Shown here: positions 1-8,402 of the stretch, piece by piece
Position numbering within the stretch: position 1 is the stretch's first letter
Layout: every line of letters begins with the position of its first letter
Made by a program: the position numbers and the translations under genes
Notes under the pieces: model-generated
The model's input: the letters and a program-made list of their open reading frames with translations, nothing else
Database searches by the model: none
What the model was told of the DNA's origin: nothing
DNA from: Christensenella sp. UBA2853
GTDB taxonomy: Bacteria > Bacillota > Clostridia > Christensenellales > Aristaeellaceae
NCBI GenBank assembly: GCA_002350845.1
Contig: DEFL01000082.1
Location: 18,883-42,755 of the forward strand
DNA: 23,873 nucleotides
Direction of reading: 5' to 3'

Positions 1-505
1 CGGTTGTCCTTGCATTCTGCGGTGCAATCGGACCGGTTGTCTTTATATCCTGTGGTGCAGCCGACTGTTTCTGTGTATTCACTGGCTGCAGTGTCTCTGA
101 GGTTTCCTGTTTTTTCCCTGCTTCCGGTTTCTGCTGACGCGGTTCCGTCTTTCCGGCTGCATTTTTATCCGGCTGATATCCCCGTGTCCCGAGAATTTCA
201 GGCGTTACATCTTCTCTTCTGGAGGATTTGACTCTTGCCGGAACCTCAGCGGCAGGGATTGCCTCATTCGGCTCTTTGGTCTGCCGTCTGTTTCTTTCCG
301 CACGGCCGCCCAGCACTGGTTTTGCGCTTTCACTCTGGGAATCCTGTTCCGTTTTTTTGTTCTCCGCTGTCTCATGAAACGCCCTGCGCTGGGCATCGTA
401 ATTATCCTCTCCAGCAGGTGAAACAGACATCATCGCTTCCTTTTTGCGGTCTGTTCTGCGGTGTCTCTGAGGCATTGAAACATTCTTCTCGTCAAATTCC
501 GACAA
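1..505 (-). CDS. Partial hydrophilic, probably disordered protein (C-terminus beyond window edge)
   Basis: About 168 codons are open without a stop up to the left edge. The start I choose is TTG at 505-503, because a strong AGGGGGTG Shine-Dalgarno lies at 520-513, and the frame is closed just upstream by a TGA. The reading begins M-S-E-F-D-E-K-N-V-S-M-P-Q-R-H-R-R. The visible part is rich in Gln, Glu, Lys, Arg, Pro and Ala. It has no hydrophobic segment, signal peptide or domain I recognise, and it looks intrinsically disordered. The gene lies 20 bp after the PHP-domain gene, so it is probably the third gene of the ftsH transcript. The unseen C-terminal part could hold a membrane segment or a folded domain. 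Function unknown. Confidence 0.6.
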   Translation of the reverse strand, partial: MSEFDEKNVSMPQRHRRTDRKKEAMMSVSPAGEDNYDAQRRAFHETAENKKTEQDSQSESAKPVLGGRAERNRRQTKEPNEAIPAAEVPARVKSSRREDVTPEILGTRGYQPDKNAAGKTEPRQQKPEAGKKQETSETLQPVNTQKQSAAPQDIKTTGPIAPQNARTT

Positions 506-525
506 AGCAATTCACCCCCTTCCGA

Positions 526-1386
526 TTATTGCTTTGCTTTCTGCAGGGCTTCCAGGAAGGCTGGTATATCTTCTTCCCTGGTCTCCCACACTTCAACCGT
601 CGATCCAATTCTGCCATGTTTGCTATCATTTTCCTGATGGAAGTCGCTTCCTCCTGTCACAAGGAGCCCCCGCCTTCTGGCCATCCTCACAAGCGGTTCA
701 TACCCTTTGGCTCTGGCCGACGGATGATAGACTTCCAGTCCTTTCAACCCATACATACAATACATATCCAAAAGAGATTCCAACAAATGATCTTCCAGAT
801 GCAGTTCCCGCGGATGCGCAAGCACCGGGAGGAAACCACATGCATTCATCAGGCTGATCGCTTCTTCGATATGCATTCTTTCAGAAGGAACATAGGCGGG
901 CTTTCCGTTCCCGATATATTTCGCAAATGCTTCCTGCATATTTCTGCAGTATCCCGCACGTACCAGCGCTCTTGCAATATGCGGTCTCCCAATCGTACTG
1001 TCGGGCCCGCCCTCAAGATGCCGCTTGGCCAGCAGATCCCTGTAGGAGATGGGCATCCCCATTTCTTTCAGGCGCTGCAGCATAAGCTGTGCCCGCTGAT
1101 CCCGCAGCGCCGCCAGTTCCTGAATCTTATCCCGGAACTTCTGCCCCCGGGCCAGGCCGTACCCCAGCAGATGCAGCCCTGGCATTTCTGCCATGCTTAA
1201 TTCCACTGCCGGGATAACCGGGATGGGCGGGTTCCCTTCACACAGGGCGTCTGAGCCGGACATGGTGTCATGGTCTGTCACGGCCATCAGGGTAATCCCG
1301 CTCATGCAGCACTCATGCATCAGTAATTCCGGAGACATCACACCATCTGAACAATTGGTATGAAGGTGCAGGTCCGGCCGGATCAT
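526..1386 (-). CDS. PHP-domain metal-dependent phosphoesterase (RNase AM / nucleoside-bisphosphate phosphatase type)
   Basis: The 286-residue protein is a complete PHP-family phosphoesterase. Metal-binding motifs appear in the expected order: DLHLHTNCSDG (5-15, His7, His9, Asp14), TDHD (37-40), Glu62 in AVELS, His72, an insertion containing GRPHIARAL (133-141), His191 in LAHPRE, and SDFH (247-250). This arrangement matches the YciV/TrpH-like group, whose characterised members hydrolyse 3',5'-nucleoside bisphosphates or trim RNA 5' ends; the exact substrate here is inferred. It is predicted cytosolic. The ATG overlaps the ftsH stop as ATGA, and a GGAGG Shine-Dalgarno sits 7 bases before it inside the end of ftsH, so translation is probably coupled to ftsH. 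Confidence 0.9.
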   Translation of the reverse strand: MIRPDLHLHTNCSDGVMSPELLMHECCMSGITLMAVTDHDTMSGSDALCEGNPPIPVIPAVELSMAEMPGLHLLGYGLARGQKFRDKIQELAALRDQRAQLMLQRLKEMGMPISYRDLLAKRHLEGGPDSTIGRPHIARALVRAGYCRNMQEAFAKYIGNGKPAYVPSERMHIEEAISLMNACGFLPVLAHPRELHLEDHLLESLLDMYCMYGLKGLEVYHPSARAKGYEPLVRMARRRGLLVTGGSDFHQENDSKHGRIGSTVEVWETREEDIPAFLEALQKAKQ

Positions 1387-3380
1387 AGACTATCCTCCGG
1401 AACAAAGCTGCTGGGGAGCTGCGGACGGTCCTCCGACTGCGGTGTCTCTCTGGGTTCTGCCTTCGGAACCGGCGGAGCCTCTCTGGGAAGATCATGATCC
1501 TGCGCTTCTTCAGGCGTTCTGCCCTCCATAATGGCAACAAAGGTATTCCTTCCCACGGTCTGCTCTTTGAGAAGCACGCTGACGAGTGACTGCAGCGCAT
1601 CCTCGTGGTCACGAATGACCTGCTTGGCCCGCTCATAGCACATGTCCAAAAGCTTCTTCGTTTCCGCATCAATGAGCGCTGCAACGTTTTCGGAGTATTC
1701 GCGGCTCTGTCCAAACTCCATGCCCACAAAGACTTCCTGTTCGCTTCCAAGATACATTGTGCCGACCTTGTCGCTCATGCCGTACTTTGTGACCATCTGC
1801 CGGCACATTTCTGTCGCAGACTGGAGATCTGAGGAGGAGCCTGTATAGATTTCGCCCAGAATGACTTCTTCAGCAGCATGACCACCCAGAGCCATCGCCA
1901 CCATATCGATGAGCTGGGACCGGCTCATGTTGTCATGCTCCTCAGAAGGAAGTGACAGCGTATGTCCGGCACTCCGGCCTCTGGGAACAATGGTCACGAG
2001 ATGCACTTCATCACAGCCGTCCAGCATATGTCCGACCACGGCGTGTCCGGCTTCATGGACAGCCACCATTCTTTTGTCCTTTTCAGAAACCTTGTGGCTG
2101 TGCTTTTCCGGTCCCATCTGCACACGGGCAATCGCATCAATCAGCGTCTGCTGATCAATCTGCTTTTTCCTGGCGCGTGCCGTGAGAATGGCCGCTTCAT
2201 TCATGACATTTTCAAGATCGGCGCCGGCACCATACGGAAGGCGCTTGGCGAGATTCTCAAAATCCACATCATCAGCCAGCGGCTTTCCTCTCGCATGCAC
2301 CTTCAGGATGGCAACACGCCCCTCCAGGTCCGGATAGTTCACCGTGACCTGACGGTCAAAACGGCCCGGGCGCATCAGTGCAGGATCCAGAATGTCTCTT
2401 CGGTTCGTGGCAGCCATGACGATAATGCCCTCATTGACAGCAAAACCGTCCATTTCCACCAGAAGCTGATTCAGGGTCTGTTCCCTTTCATCATGTCCTC
2501 CGCCCAGACCTGCACCGCGGCGGCGGCCGACTGCATCAATTTCATCGATGAAGACAATTGCCGGAGCGACATGCTTTGCCTGCTCAAACAGATCACGCAC
2601 ACGGCTTGCGCCGACACCGACATACATTTCAACAAAGTCTGAGCCTGAGATGGAGAAGAACGGCACCCCCGCTTCCCCGGCGACTGCTTTAGCCAGCAGC
2701 GTTTTTCCGGTTCCGGGAGGTCCCACAAGCAGGACACCCTTGGGAATCCGTGCGCCGAGAGATGTATAGACGCGTGGGTTGCGCAGAAAATCCACCATTT
2801 CCTGCAGCTCTTCCTTTTCTTCGTCTGCCCCGGCTACATCCGCAAAGGTGACCTTGGATTCATTCCCGACCTGAATATGCGGATTGCTCTTGCCAAAATG
2901 CATGGCACGTCCCGCGCCTGCATTCGCGCGCAGGAACATGAAGATCAGTACGCCAAAGATCAGGATTTCCAGTATAAACGGAAGAAACGTAATCAGCCAT
3001 GACGTCTCTTCTGCTTTGCGGTACTGCACGTCGAATGTCAGATCCGCAACAGAAATCTGACTGACATCCTTGCCCTTCTTTTCCGCTGCCATCTGACGCA
3101 CGGTCAGAAGAAAGTCTTCCCCGATCGTTGTCTCAAAATCGTAATCCTGTTCAGGGAAAGCAGCTGTGAGCACATTGCTTCTCCGTTTCAGTCCCCAGAG
3201 TGACTGATCCCGAATGGCCACTTTTGCGACCTCATCCCGCTCGATCATTCTGAGCAGTTCAGGATATTCAATTCGCTTGCTGGCCGCCTGCGGCATATTG
3301 GAATTGAAAATCACAGCAATCAGGATAATCAGGCCCAGAGTCACTGCATAGCTGAGCAGGCCCAAGTTCTTTCTTTTCAA
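1383..3380 (-). CDS. ftsH: ATP-dependent zinc metalloprotease FtsH
   Basis: FtsH is a membrane-anchored AAA+ protease that extracts and degrades damaged membrane proteins and short-lived regulators. Residue numbers here count from a TTG at 3404, 8 codons upstream of the chosen start. They show two N-terminal transmembrane segments (about 16-33 and 136-158) flanking an extracytoplasmic domain, Walker A GPPGTGKT (228-235), Walker B VFIDEID, the second region of homology ending RPGRFDR, and the zinc site HEAGH (450-454). The C-terminus is a Pro/Glu-rich tail. I choose TTG at 3380-3378 because AGGAAG stands 8 bases before it, the upstream TTG has no ribosome site, and a good promoter lies just 5'. 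That gives 665 residues, normal for the family. Confidence 0.95.
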   Translation of the reverse strand: MKRKNLGLLSYAVTLGLIILIAVIFNSNMPQAASKRIEYPELLRMIERDEVAKVAIRDQSLWGLKRRSNVLTAAFPEQDYDFETTIGEDFLLTVRQMAAEKKGKDVSQISVADLTFDVQYRKAEETSWLITFLPFILEILIFGVLIFMFLRANAGAGRAMHFGKSNPHIQVGNESKVTFADVAGADEEKEELQEMVDFLRNPRVYTSLGARIPKGVLLVGPPGTGKTLLAKAVAGEAGVPFFSISGSDFVEMYVGVGASRVRDLFEQAKHVAPAIVFIDEIDAVGRRRGAGLGGGHDEREQTLNQLLVEMDGFAVNEGIIVMAATNRRDILDPALMRPGRFDRQVTVNYPDLEGRVAILKVHARGKPLADDVDFENLAKRLPYGAGADLENVMNEAAILTARARKKQIDQQTLIDAIARVQMGPEKHSHKVSEKDKRMVAVHEAGHAVVGHMLDGCDEVHLVTIVPRGRSAGHTLSLPSEEHDNMSRSQLIDMVAMALGGHAAEEVILGEIYTGSSSDLQSATEMCRQMVTKYGMSDKVGTMYLGSEQEVFVGMEFGQSREYSENVAALIDAETKKLLDMCYERAKQVIRDHEDALQSLVSVLLKEQTVGRNTFVAIMEGRTPEEAQDHDLPREAPPVPKAEPRETPQSEDRPQLPSSFVPEDSL

Positions 3381-3424
3381 GCAGTTCGCTTCCTTTCCCT
3401 GCAAAATGACCGGAACGAACGGTT

Positions 3425-3453
3425 ATTATAACATCACGTTACCCCTGATGCAA
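3425..3453 (-). promoter_or_regulatory. Sigma-70/SigA-type promoter of ftsH
   Basis: Read on the minus strand, TTGCAT (3453-3448) is followed after exactly 17 bases by TATAAT (3430-3425), a perfect -10 hexamer. Transcription would begin near 3418, leaving a leader of about 38 bases before the TTG start of ftsH. It lies in the 78-base gap after hpt. No U-tracted terminator is visible there, so read-through from the upstream gene train is also likely. Confidence 0.75.
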
Positions 3454-3482
3454 ATCCGTGGAGATCCCGGGCTGTGCTTTCA

Positions 3483-4040
3483 TTATTTTTCATAGATTTC
3501 CGGTTTCAGAATGCCGATGTCCGGCAGATTACGGTATTTCTCATCATAGTCCAGACCGTATCCCACAACAAACGCATCCGGAATGGTGAAGCAGAAATAG
3601 TCAGCCTTCAGTTCAACCTTTCTGCGTGCGGGTTTGTCAAGGAGCGTCGCAATCTTCACAGAAGCCGCGCCGCGCTGAGCAAAAATCTTGGAAAGGAAAC
3701 TCAGCGTAATGCCTGTATCGACAATATCTTCCACGATGATCACGTCCCGACCGTGCACATCAATATCCAGATCCTTGCGGATCATGACATTACCGGTCGA
3801 CTGCGTCCCGTGTCCATAGCTGGAGACCATCATGAATTCCATGTTCACCGGGAGATCAATCTCCCGGATCAGATCCACATAAAAGACAGAAGCACCCTTG
3901 AGAATGCATACCATGATCGGGCTTTTTCCCTCATAATCCCTGGTGATCATTTCACCCAGCATTTTTACAGCATTGCTGATTTCTTCTTTTCTGACGAGGA
4001 TTTCCTGGATGTCCTGATACAATCTGCCCCTGTTTTCCAT
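3483..4040 (-). CDS. hpt: Hypoxanthine(-guanine) phosphoribosyltransferase
   Basis: This type I phosphoribosyltransferase salvages hypoxanthine and guanine to IMP and GMP using PRPP. The 185-residue length is normal. The PRPP-binding loop is seen as IIVEDIVDTGITL (101-113) with the acidic pair Glu104-Asp105 and Asp108. The LKGA pyrophosphate-binding segment is at 47-50, and the flexible-loop SSYG is at 73-76. The ATG lies 3 bases after the tilS stop, and its AAGGAG ribosome site is inside the last tilS codons, which indicates coupling. The tilS-hpt-ftsH order is a well-known Firmicutes arrangement and supports the call. Confidence 0.95.
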   Translation of the reverse strand: MENRGRLYQDIQEILVRKEEISNAVKMLGEMITRDYEGKSPIMVCILKGASVFYVDLIREIDLPVNMEFMMVSSYGHGTQSTGNVMIRKDLDIDVHGRDVIIVEDIVDTGITLSFLSKIFAQRGAASVKIATLLDKPARRKVELKADYFCFTIPDAFVVGYGLDYDEKYRNLPDIGILKPEIYEK

Positions 4041-4043
4041 GGT

Positions 4044-5384
4044 TCATTTCTCCTTTTCATTACTCGCCCATGGCATGTCGCCACACCACGAAATCAATAC
4101 ATAAGGGATGTCCTTTTCCCCGGTTCTTCTCGGGATTCCACCGGCACCCACACCACAGCAGATGAGGATTTCCTGCCCTCTGCAGATCACTGGGATCCGG
4201 TCTCTGAACGGCTGATCAATCTTCCGGTCGATGAGGTATTCTTTTAGCGGCTGTTTTCCGGACTGTCCAAAAGGAGCAATCCAGTCCCCGGTATGACGGG
4301 TCCGAACCGTCAGGTCGTCCAGCCACGCAGCGGGGACCGCCTGTGATGTCACACCGTCCCCCGTACGCTCTCCGGCTTCCTGCACAGTCAGTTTCAGCCC
4401 CAGAACAGAAATGCCGTCCGTGAGCTTCCATTCTCCTGTGTCTTTCACGGTTTCCGGTGTCACCATATGCAGGTACCGATAGCCGCGTACGGCCTTTATA
4501 TTGCCTGGAAGATTGCACGCATCACCGGTTTTTCCTTCAGTCAGCGACTGCAGCTGTACCGTTTTCTCATGCGACAGTGCCCGTTCTTTGCGCGGACCGG
4601 CAAGGCTTGTCCACCATGCGCGAAGAATTCTGCTCTGCAGCGCACCTGGACAGTCAAGCACTTCCAGTGGAATTTCCTTTTTTCCCATCCACTGGTCTGC
4701 CCCGTGCACCAGTTCCTCAAGGACGTCCTGGTCTTCCTGGAGCATCAGACTTGTAGCGGCAATCCTCTGCGAAGCCCCGGGAGCAATCTGTTCCATCAGC
4801 GGCAGGAGCTGGTGACGTATCCGGTTTCTCAGGTAGTCATCCCCTGCATTGCTGCTGTCCTCCCGCCAGTTCTGTCCAGCTTCCTCGAGCGCCGACTGCA
4901 GTTCATGGTGAGAAATGCCCAGCAGCGGCCGGAGGATCCTCATGCCCTGCACCTCCGTCTCGCGCTTCATGGCACACAGGCCACGCAGTCCGCTCCCGCG
5001 GAGCAGATGCTGCAGAACCGTCTCTGCCTGATCATCGGAATGGTGTGCCAGCACGAGCGCCTGCGCTCCGCTCTGTTCCATGGCCTCCCTGAAAAAACCG
5101 TACCGCGCTTCTCTTGCCCAGCCTTCGCTCGGATGTTCCGGCGGCTGTGCATGATAGACGAGAAGCGGAAGTTCATGCATCCTGCAGAAGTCACGGACAA
5201 ACGCTTCGTCTGCATCCGCTTCTTCCCCGCGCATGCCATGATGAACATGAACGCAGGTCAGCTGCACCTGTTTTTTCTCCAGCAGAAGAACCAGCGCAGT
5301 GGAATCACAGCCTCCTGAAAAACCGACAAGAACATGCGGCGGGATCTCGCCCATGCGCATGGCAATCCGATCGAGATGTGTCAT
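4044..5384 (-). CDS. tilS: tRNA(Ile)-lysidine synthase TilS
   Basis: TilS attaches lysine to cytidine 34 of the CAU-anticodon isoleucine tRNA, so that it reads AUA rather than AUG. The N-terminal PP-loop ATPase motif SGGCDS is at residues 23-28, followed by HVHHGMRG and by the HHSDDQAET segment of the catalytic domain. Substrate-binding and C-terminal tRNA-binding regions follow. The open frame extends to 5429, but that part overlaps the end of the upstream gene. I place the start at the ATG at 5384-5382, 2 bases after the upstream TGA, giving 446 residues. The start is somewhat uncertain because AGGTGA sits very close to it. A GTG at 5390 is the alternative. Confidence 0.93.
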   Translation of the reverse strand: MTHLDRIAMRMGEIPPHVLVGFSGGCDSTALVLLLEKKQVQLTCVHVHHGMRGEEADADEAFVRDFCRMHELPLLVYHAQPPEHPSEGWAREARYGFFREAMEQSGAQALVLAHHSDDQAETVLQHLLRGSGLRGLCAMKRETEVQGMRILRPLLGISHHELQSALEEAGQNWREDSSNAGDDYLRNRIRHQLLPLMEQIAPGASQRIAATSLMLQEDQDVLEELVHGADQWMGKKEIPLEVLDCPGALQSRILRAWWTSLAGPRKERALSHEKTVQLQSLTEGKTGDACNLPGNIKAVRGYRYLHMVTPETVKDTGEWKLTDGISVLGLKLTVQEAGERTGDGVTSQAVPAAWLDDLTVRTRHTGDWIAPFGQSGKQPLKEYLIDRKIDQPFRDRIPVICRGQEILICCGVGAGGIPRRTGEKDIPYVLISWCGDMPWASNEKEK

Positions 5385-5386
5385 GG

Positions 5387-7081
5387 TCACCTGTTCTGCC
5401 GCATGGGTGCTGCACAGCGCTGGCAGCACTTGAGATCGGCATAGGCGGGTTCATTGATCTGCCCAAAGGTAAACGTTCCGGAAAGCGGACGATACTTTTC
5501 GGCAACCGCTTCACAGTTGGGATCCGCATGATAGTAGGAGCCGCCGTCAGGATTGTAGTAAAGCACCATGCTCGGTTCAGCCGGCTGCGGGGTCGGAGGC
5601 TGGGTGATGACAGCAGAGAATGTCGTCGCCTCCACTTCTTCGTGGGACTGCAGGGAACGGGGATCAACATACCATGTTTCATTTTCCTTCATCATAATGA
5701 CATTGAAGACAAACATGGAGTAATCATCGCCGTTTTGTTTATCGACGGTTGCGGTCACGGCCACAGTACGGGTGATATCGTTGTCTTTGCCGGTGGGTGT
5801 CCCCAGCGTATAGCTCTTTGCAATCCGGTTGGAGAGCACCTGGAACAGGGCCACCCTGGGATCCGACTGCGCATTCACCCAGCTCGGAGCACAATACTTG
5901 AGCATATTGTCGATGTTGTTCACCGACCAGAAATAGAAGAAGGAAGAAAGGTTTTCCAGTGTTGCGCTTGTCGTATCCGGCGTAGGCGTCGGGACATTCA
6001 TTTGCACAGGTTCTGCAGCAACCCAGGCGCCAAGCCCTTCCTCTTCCATCGCTGCAGCAGCCATATCATCCACTGCAGGCGTGGGCGTACTTGCGCTCCG
6101 CTCCGTGCCTGCACCATCCGTCGTTCTGTCCGCACCCGGCGTCAGCACCATGGATAATACCGTCACCAGTGCAGCCACGCCCACCAGAACACTCGCTGTG
6201 AGTCTGGGGCCCGGATCAAGCACGGGCCGCAGCCAGATGCCCGCCAGGGAAACAGCGGCCAGCACAAGGAAAATCCATTTCAATACAGGAGCGGCTGTTA
6301 CGAGGGAACCCACAAAGAACCCAATCAGCAGGACTGCACCGACAATGGGCAGCAGCCTGCTCAGATCCAGGTCGGCCAGTCTGCCGGCTTTTCCGCGCAC
6401 CTGTCCGGGCATCTGTCCCTGAGGGCCGTTATTCACGCCGTTCCCACGGCCCTGATTCGGCATTTGCGGAATCTGGCCCTGATAGGGAGCGTTCATCGTT
6501 CCGTAGCCCGGCTGAGGCATGCCGCCCTGGTACCCATACCCCTGCTGCATGCCGCCCTGGGGTACTGTATACCCCGGCTGCCCGCCCGGATACGTGGGCT
6601 GAGGGCCGCTCTGCATCCCTGCATAGGGCTGAGGTCCGGTCTGTCTCGGCGCATACCCCTGCGGCTGCGCAGCATACGGCTGCTGCGTTCTGTAGGGAGC
6701 ATAGCCGCTGCCCGGATTGGGCACATTCTGCCCGCCGGGTGTCTGGTTCTGAACATACCCCTGCCCATACTGTCCCTGATAGGGAGCCTGATTTCCGGCC
6801 TGTGCATATGGGTTCTGAGCATTCCCGGCGTATCCCTGCCGCGGATTCTGCGCGGCACCCTGGTACGGATTCTGACGATAGCCCTGATACGGATTCTGAT
6901 ACGGGTTGGAATTCTGATTTACCTGGTAGCCGCCTGCATTCTGCCCGGGCTGATACGCTGACTGATTCGGGCCGGTCTGATAGGCATTCTGCTGATATCC
7001 CATATATGGAGACTGCCCGGATGATGCAGGCGAAGACTGCACGCCGTTCTTATTCGCATTCGGGTTCCCATAATTGCTCAT
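5387..7081 (-). CDS. Membrane protein with Tyr/Gln/Gly/Pro-rich N-terminal low-complexity region and C-terminal Cys/His motif
   Basis: I do not recognise a named family for this 564-residue protein. Residues 1 to about 230 are low-complexity, dominated by Gln, Gly, Tyr, Pro and Asn with repeated NPYQG-like units, and resemble prion-like disordered regions. Three hydrophobic segments follow (about 243-263, 267-286, 295-313). After a Thr-Pro-rich linker come an NTF2/DUF4878-like stretch (about 376-478, weak resemblance) and a C-terminal segment (506-559). The last has YYHADPNC and CCQRCAAP motifs, like the small Cys/His zinc-type domain found at the ends of some Firmicutes surface proteins. The Shine-Dalgarno AAGGAG is 8 bases before the ATG. 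It is the eleventh gene of the priA train, 46 bases after the small exported-protein gene. Topology and function are inferred only. Confidence 0.85.
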   Translation of the reverse strand: MSNYGNPNANKNGVQSSPASSGQSPYMGYQQNAYQTGPNQSAYQPGQNAGGYQVNQNSNPYQNPYQGYRQNPYQGAAQNPRQGYAGNAQNPYAQAGNQAPYQGQYGQGYVQNQTPGGQNVPNPGSGYAPYRTQQPYAAQPQGYAPRQTGPQPYAGMQSGPQPTYPGGQPGYTVPQGGMQQGYGYQGGMPQPGYGTMNAPYQGQIPQMPNQGRGNGVNNGPQGQMPGQVRGKAGRLADLDLSRLLPIVGAVLLIGFFVGSLVTAAPVLKWIFLVLAAVSLAGIWLRPVLDPGPRLTASVLVGVAALVTVLSMVLTPGADRTTDGAGTERSASTPTPAVDDMAAAAMEEEGLGAWVAAEPVQMNVPTPTPDTTSATLENLSSFFYFWSVNNIDNMLKYCAPSWVNAQSDPRVALFQVLSNRIAKSYTLGTPTGKDNDITRTVAVTATVDKQNGDDYSMFVFNVIMMKENETWYVDPRSLQSHEEVEATTFSAVITQPPTPQPAEPSMVLYYNPDGGSYYHADPNCEAVAEKYRPLSGTFTFGQINEPAYADLKCCQRCAAPMRQNR

Positions 7082-7127
7082 AGCATAGGCTCCTTTCTAT
7101 CTTTCAACCGACATCACGGCACGTTCC

Positions 7128-7736
7128 TTATCGCGTGAAGTGTACCGTCATGTACGTCATATTTCTTGTCATGCTGCCATCCTCCCGCAATGACAGAACC
7201 ACTTCCATCTCAGACTGCGCGCCTGCGATCACCAGACAGCCGTCGTCAAGCCTGGTTGGAAGCTCGACCGGCGCTGCATATCCGGTTCCGGAGCAGACTG
7301 CTTTTCCCGCCTCAATGGAATACAGGATCTCCACTTCTTCCATCGGAATACGGAAGCCGCTGACAATGGCATAGTCCGCTTTCCAGACTCCAAAGAATTC
7401 CTCTTCCGAGGTCGCATGGACTTCAGGTGGGAGCTGCGTCTCATTGCGCATCAGCGGCCAGACCTCATCCGAAGCATCACGGAAAATCAGGAAGCCATCC
7501 TGGAGCATCAGGGAGGCGATTTTCTTTCCATCGGCATACACCTGCCGGGCATCGTCCCATGTGATCTTCCGCTCTGTCCCGTTTTCAGTCAGCACGCCTG
7601 TGCCATCCTCCAGAACCGTCAGAATGCGAACACCCTGGTCTTCCATGCCCCCGCTCCACGTGCCGATCAGATCTTCAGCACATGCCGCAGTGCACATCAG
7701 CATTGCGATTGTCAATATCATCAGGAATTTACGCAT
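7128..7736 (-). CDS. Small exported protein with two lipocalin-like half repeats, function unknown
   Basis: I do not recognise a named family. The start is set at the ATG at 7736, where AAAGG stands 7 bases upstream and the product begins directly with a signal peptide (M-R-K-F-L followed by a hydrophobic core). Signal peptidase I cleavage after ACA (residue 20) is likely. An extra upstream ATG at 7763 would add 9 residues without a ribosome site. The 182-residue mature part shows two similar units, starting LIGTW (23-27) and FFGVW (114-118). Each is followed by beta-rich sequence with the spacing of small lipocalin-like or copper-resistance-like beta barrels. It sits 30 bases after rpe in the gene train. 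Confidence 0.8.
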   Translation of the reverse strand: MRKFLMILTIAMLMCTAACAEDLIGTWSGGMEDQGVRILTVLEDGTGVLTENGTERKITWDDARQVYADGKKIASLMLQDGFLIFRDASDEVWPLMRNETQLPPEVHATSEEEFFGVWKADYAIVSGFRIPMEEVEILYSIEAGKAVCSGTGYAAPVELPTRLDDGCLVIAGAQSEMEVVLSLREDGSMTRNMTYMTVHFTR

Positions 7737-7766
7737 ATCCTTGCCTTTCCGACCTGTCTGCACAAA

Positions 7767-8402
7767 TCAGAGACTGTGGATGCGGCGGATATCATCCGCA
7801 GGATGTTCAGAGCGGTAAATGGCAGTGCCCATCACAGCCACATCCAGTCCTGCCTGTTTCAGGTCAGGGAGATTATTCAGTGTCAGTCCTCCGTCAGCCT
7901 CCAGAAGGCCCTGATAGCCGATCCTTCTGAGTTCTCTCAACTTGCCGAGCATTTCCCTCTGGAAGCTCTGGCCTCCAAACCCGGGTTCCACGGTCATGAT
8001 GAGAATCATGTCTGCCTGACTGAGTAAAGGAACCACACGGGAAACAGGAGTCGCCGGCTTCAGGCTGATGCCCGTGTGTACACCACATTCGTGAATCCTG
8101 TCGAGCAGTTCTGAAAGGTCGGCTTCGATTTCCTCATGCACGGTAATGTTCCATGCACCCTGCGCAAAACGCTGGATATACTCTTCCGGGTGGTCCATCA
8201 TCAGATGGACATCCAGTTTCAGTTCCGGAAACGCAGCATGGATTCCCCTGACCATATCCGGTCCGTAAGACAGGTTTGGCACAAAATGCCCGTCCATGAC
8301 ATCCACATGCAGAAGATCGCATCCGGCGGAAACAACCTTCTGAATTTCATCATATAAGTGCAGCATATCTGCAGCCAGTATGGATGGTGCAACCTTAATC
8401 AT
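7767..8402 (-). CDS. rpe: Ribulose-phosphate 3-epimerase
   Basis: This TIM-barrel enzyme interconverts ribulose 5-phosphate and xylulose 5-phosphate in the pentose phosphate pathway. The 211-residue protein is full length. Active-site features are in order: Ser7 in PSILAAD, His32 and Asp34 in LHVDVMDGHFVPN, His66 in DVHLMM, the phosphate-side loop MTVEPGFGGQ (136-145), and Asp170 in EADGG. Its ATG overlaps the end of rsgA by 8 bases, and the GGAGG Shine-Dalgarno lies in the last rsgA codons 7 bases upstream. The rsgA-rpe junction is conserved in Firmicutes. Confidence 0.95.
   Translation of the reverse strand: MIKVAPSILAADMLHLYDEIQKVVSAGCDLLHVDVMDGHFVPNLSYGPDMVRGIHAAFPELKLDVHLMMDHPEEYIQRFAQGAWNITVHEEIEADLSELLDRIHECGVHTGISLKPATPVSRVVPLLSQADMILIMTVEPGFGGQSFQREMLGKLRELRRIGYQGLLEADGGLTLNNLPDLKQAGLDVAVMGTAIYRSEHPADDIRRIHSL

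Noticed and set aside
235..1200. Plus-strand open frame of 321 codons
   Set aside because: It lies antisense to the PHP-domain gene and the partial gene, has no ribosome site or recognisable domain, and its composition is that of a reverse-complement shadow.
5385..5429. tilS start at the ATG at 5429
   Set aside because: It would overlap the upstream coding end by 43 bases and add residues before the normal TilS N-terminus. The ATG right after the upstream stop is more plausible.
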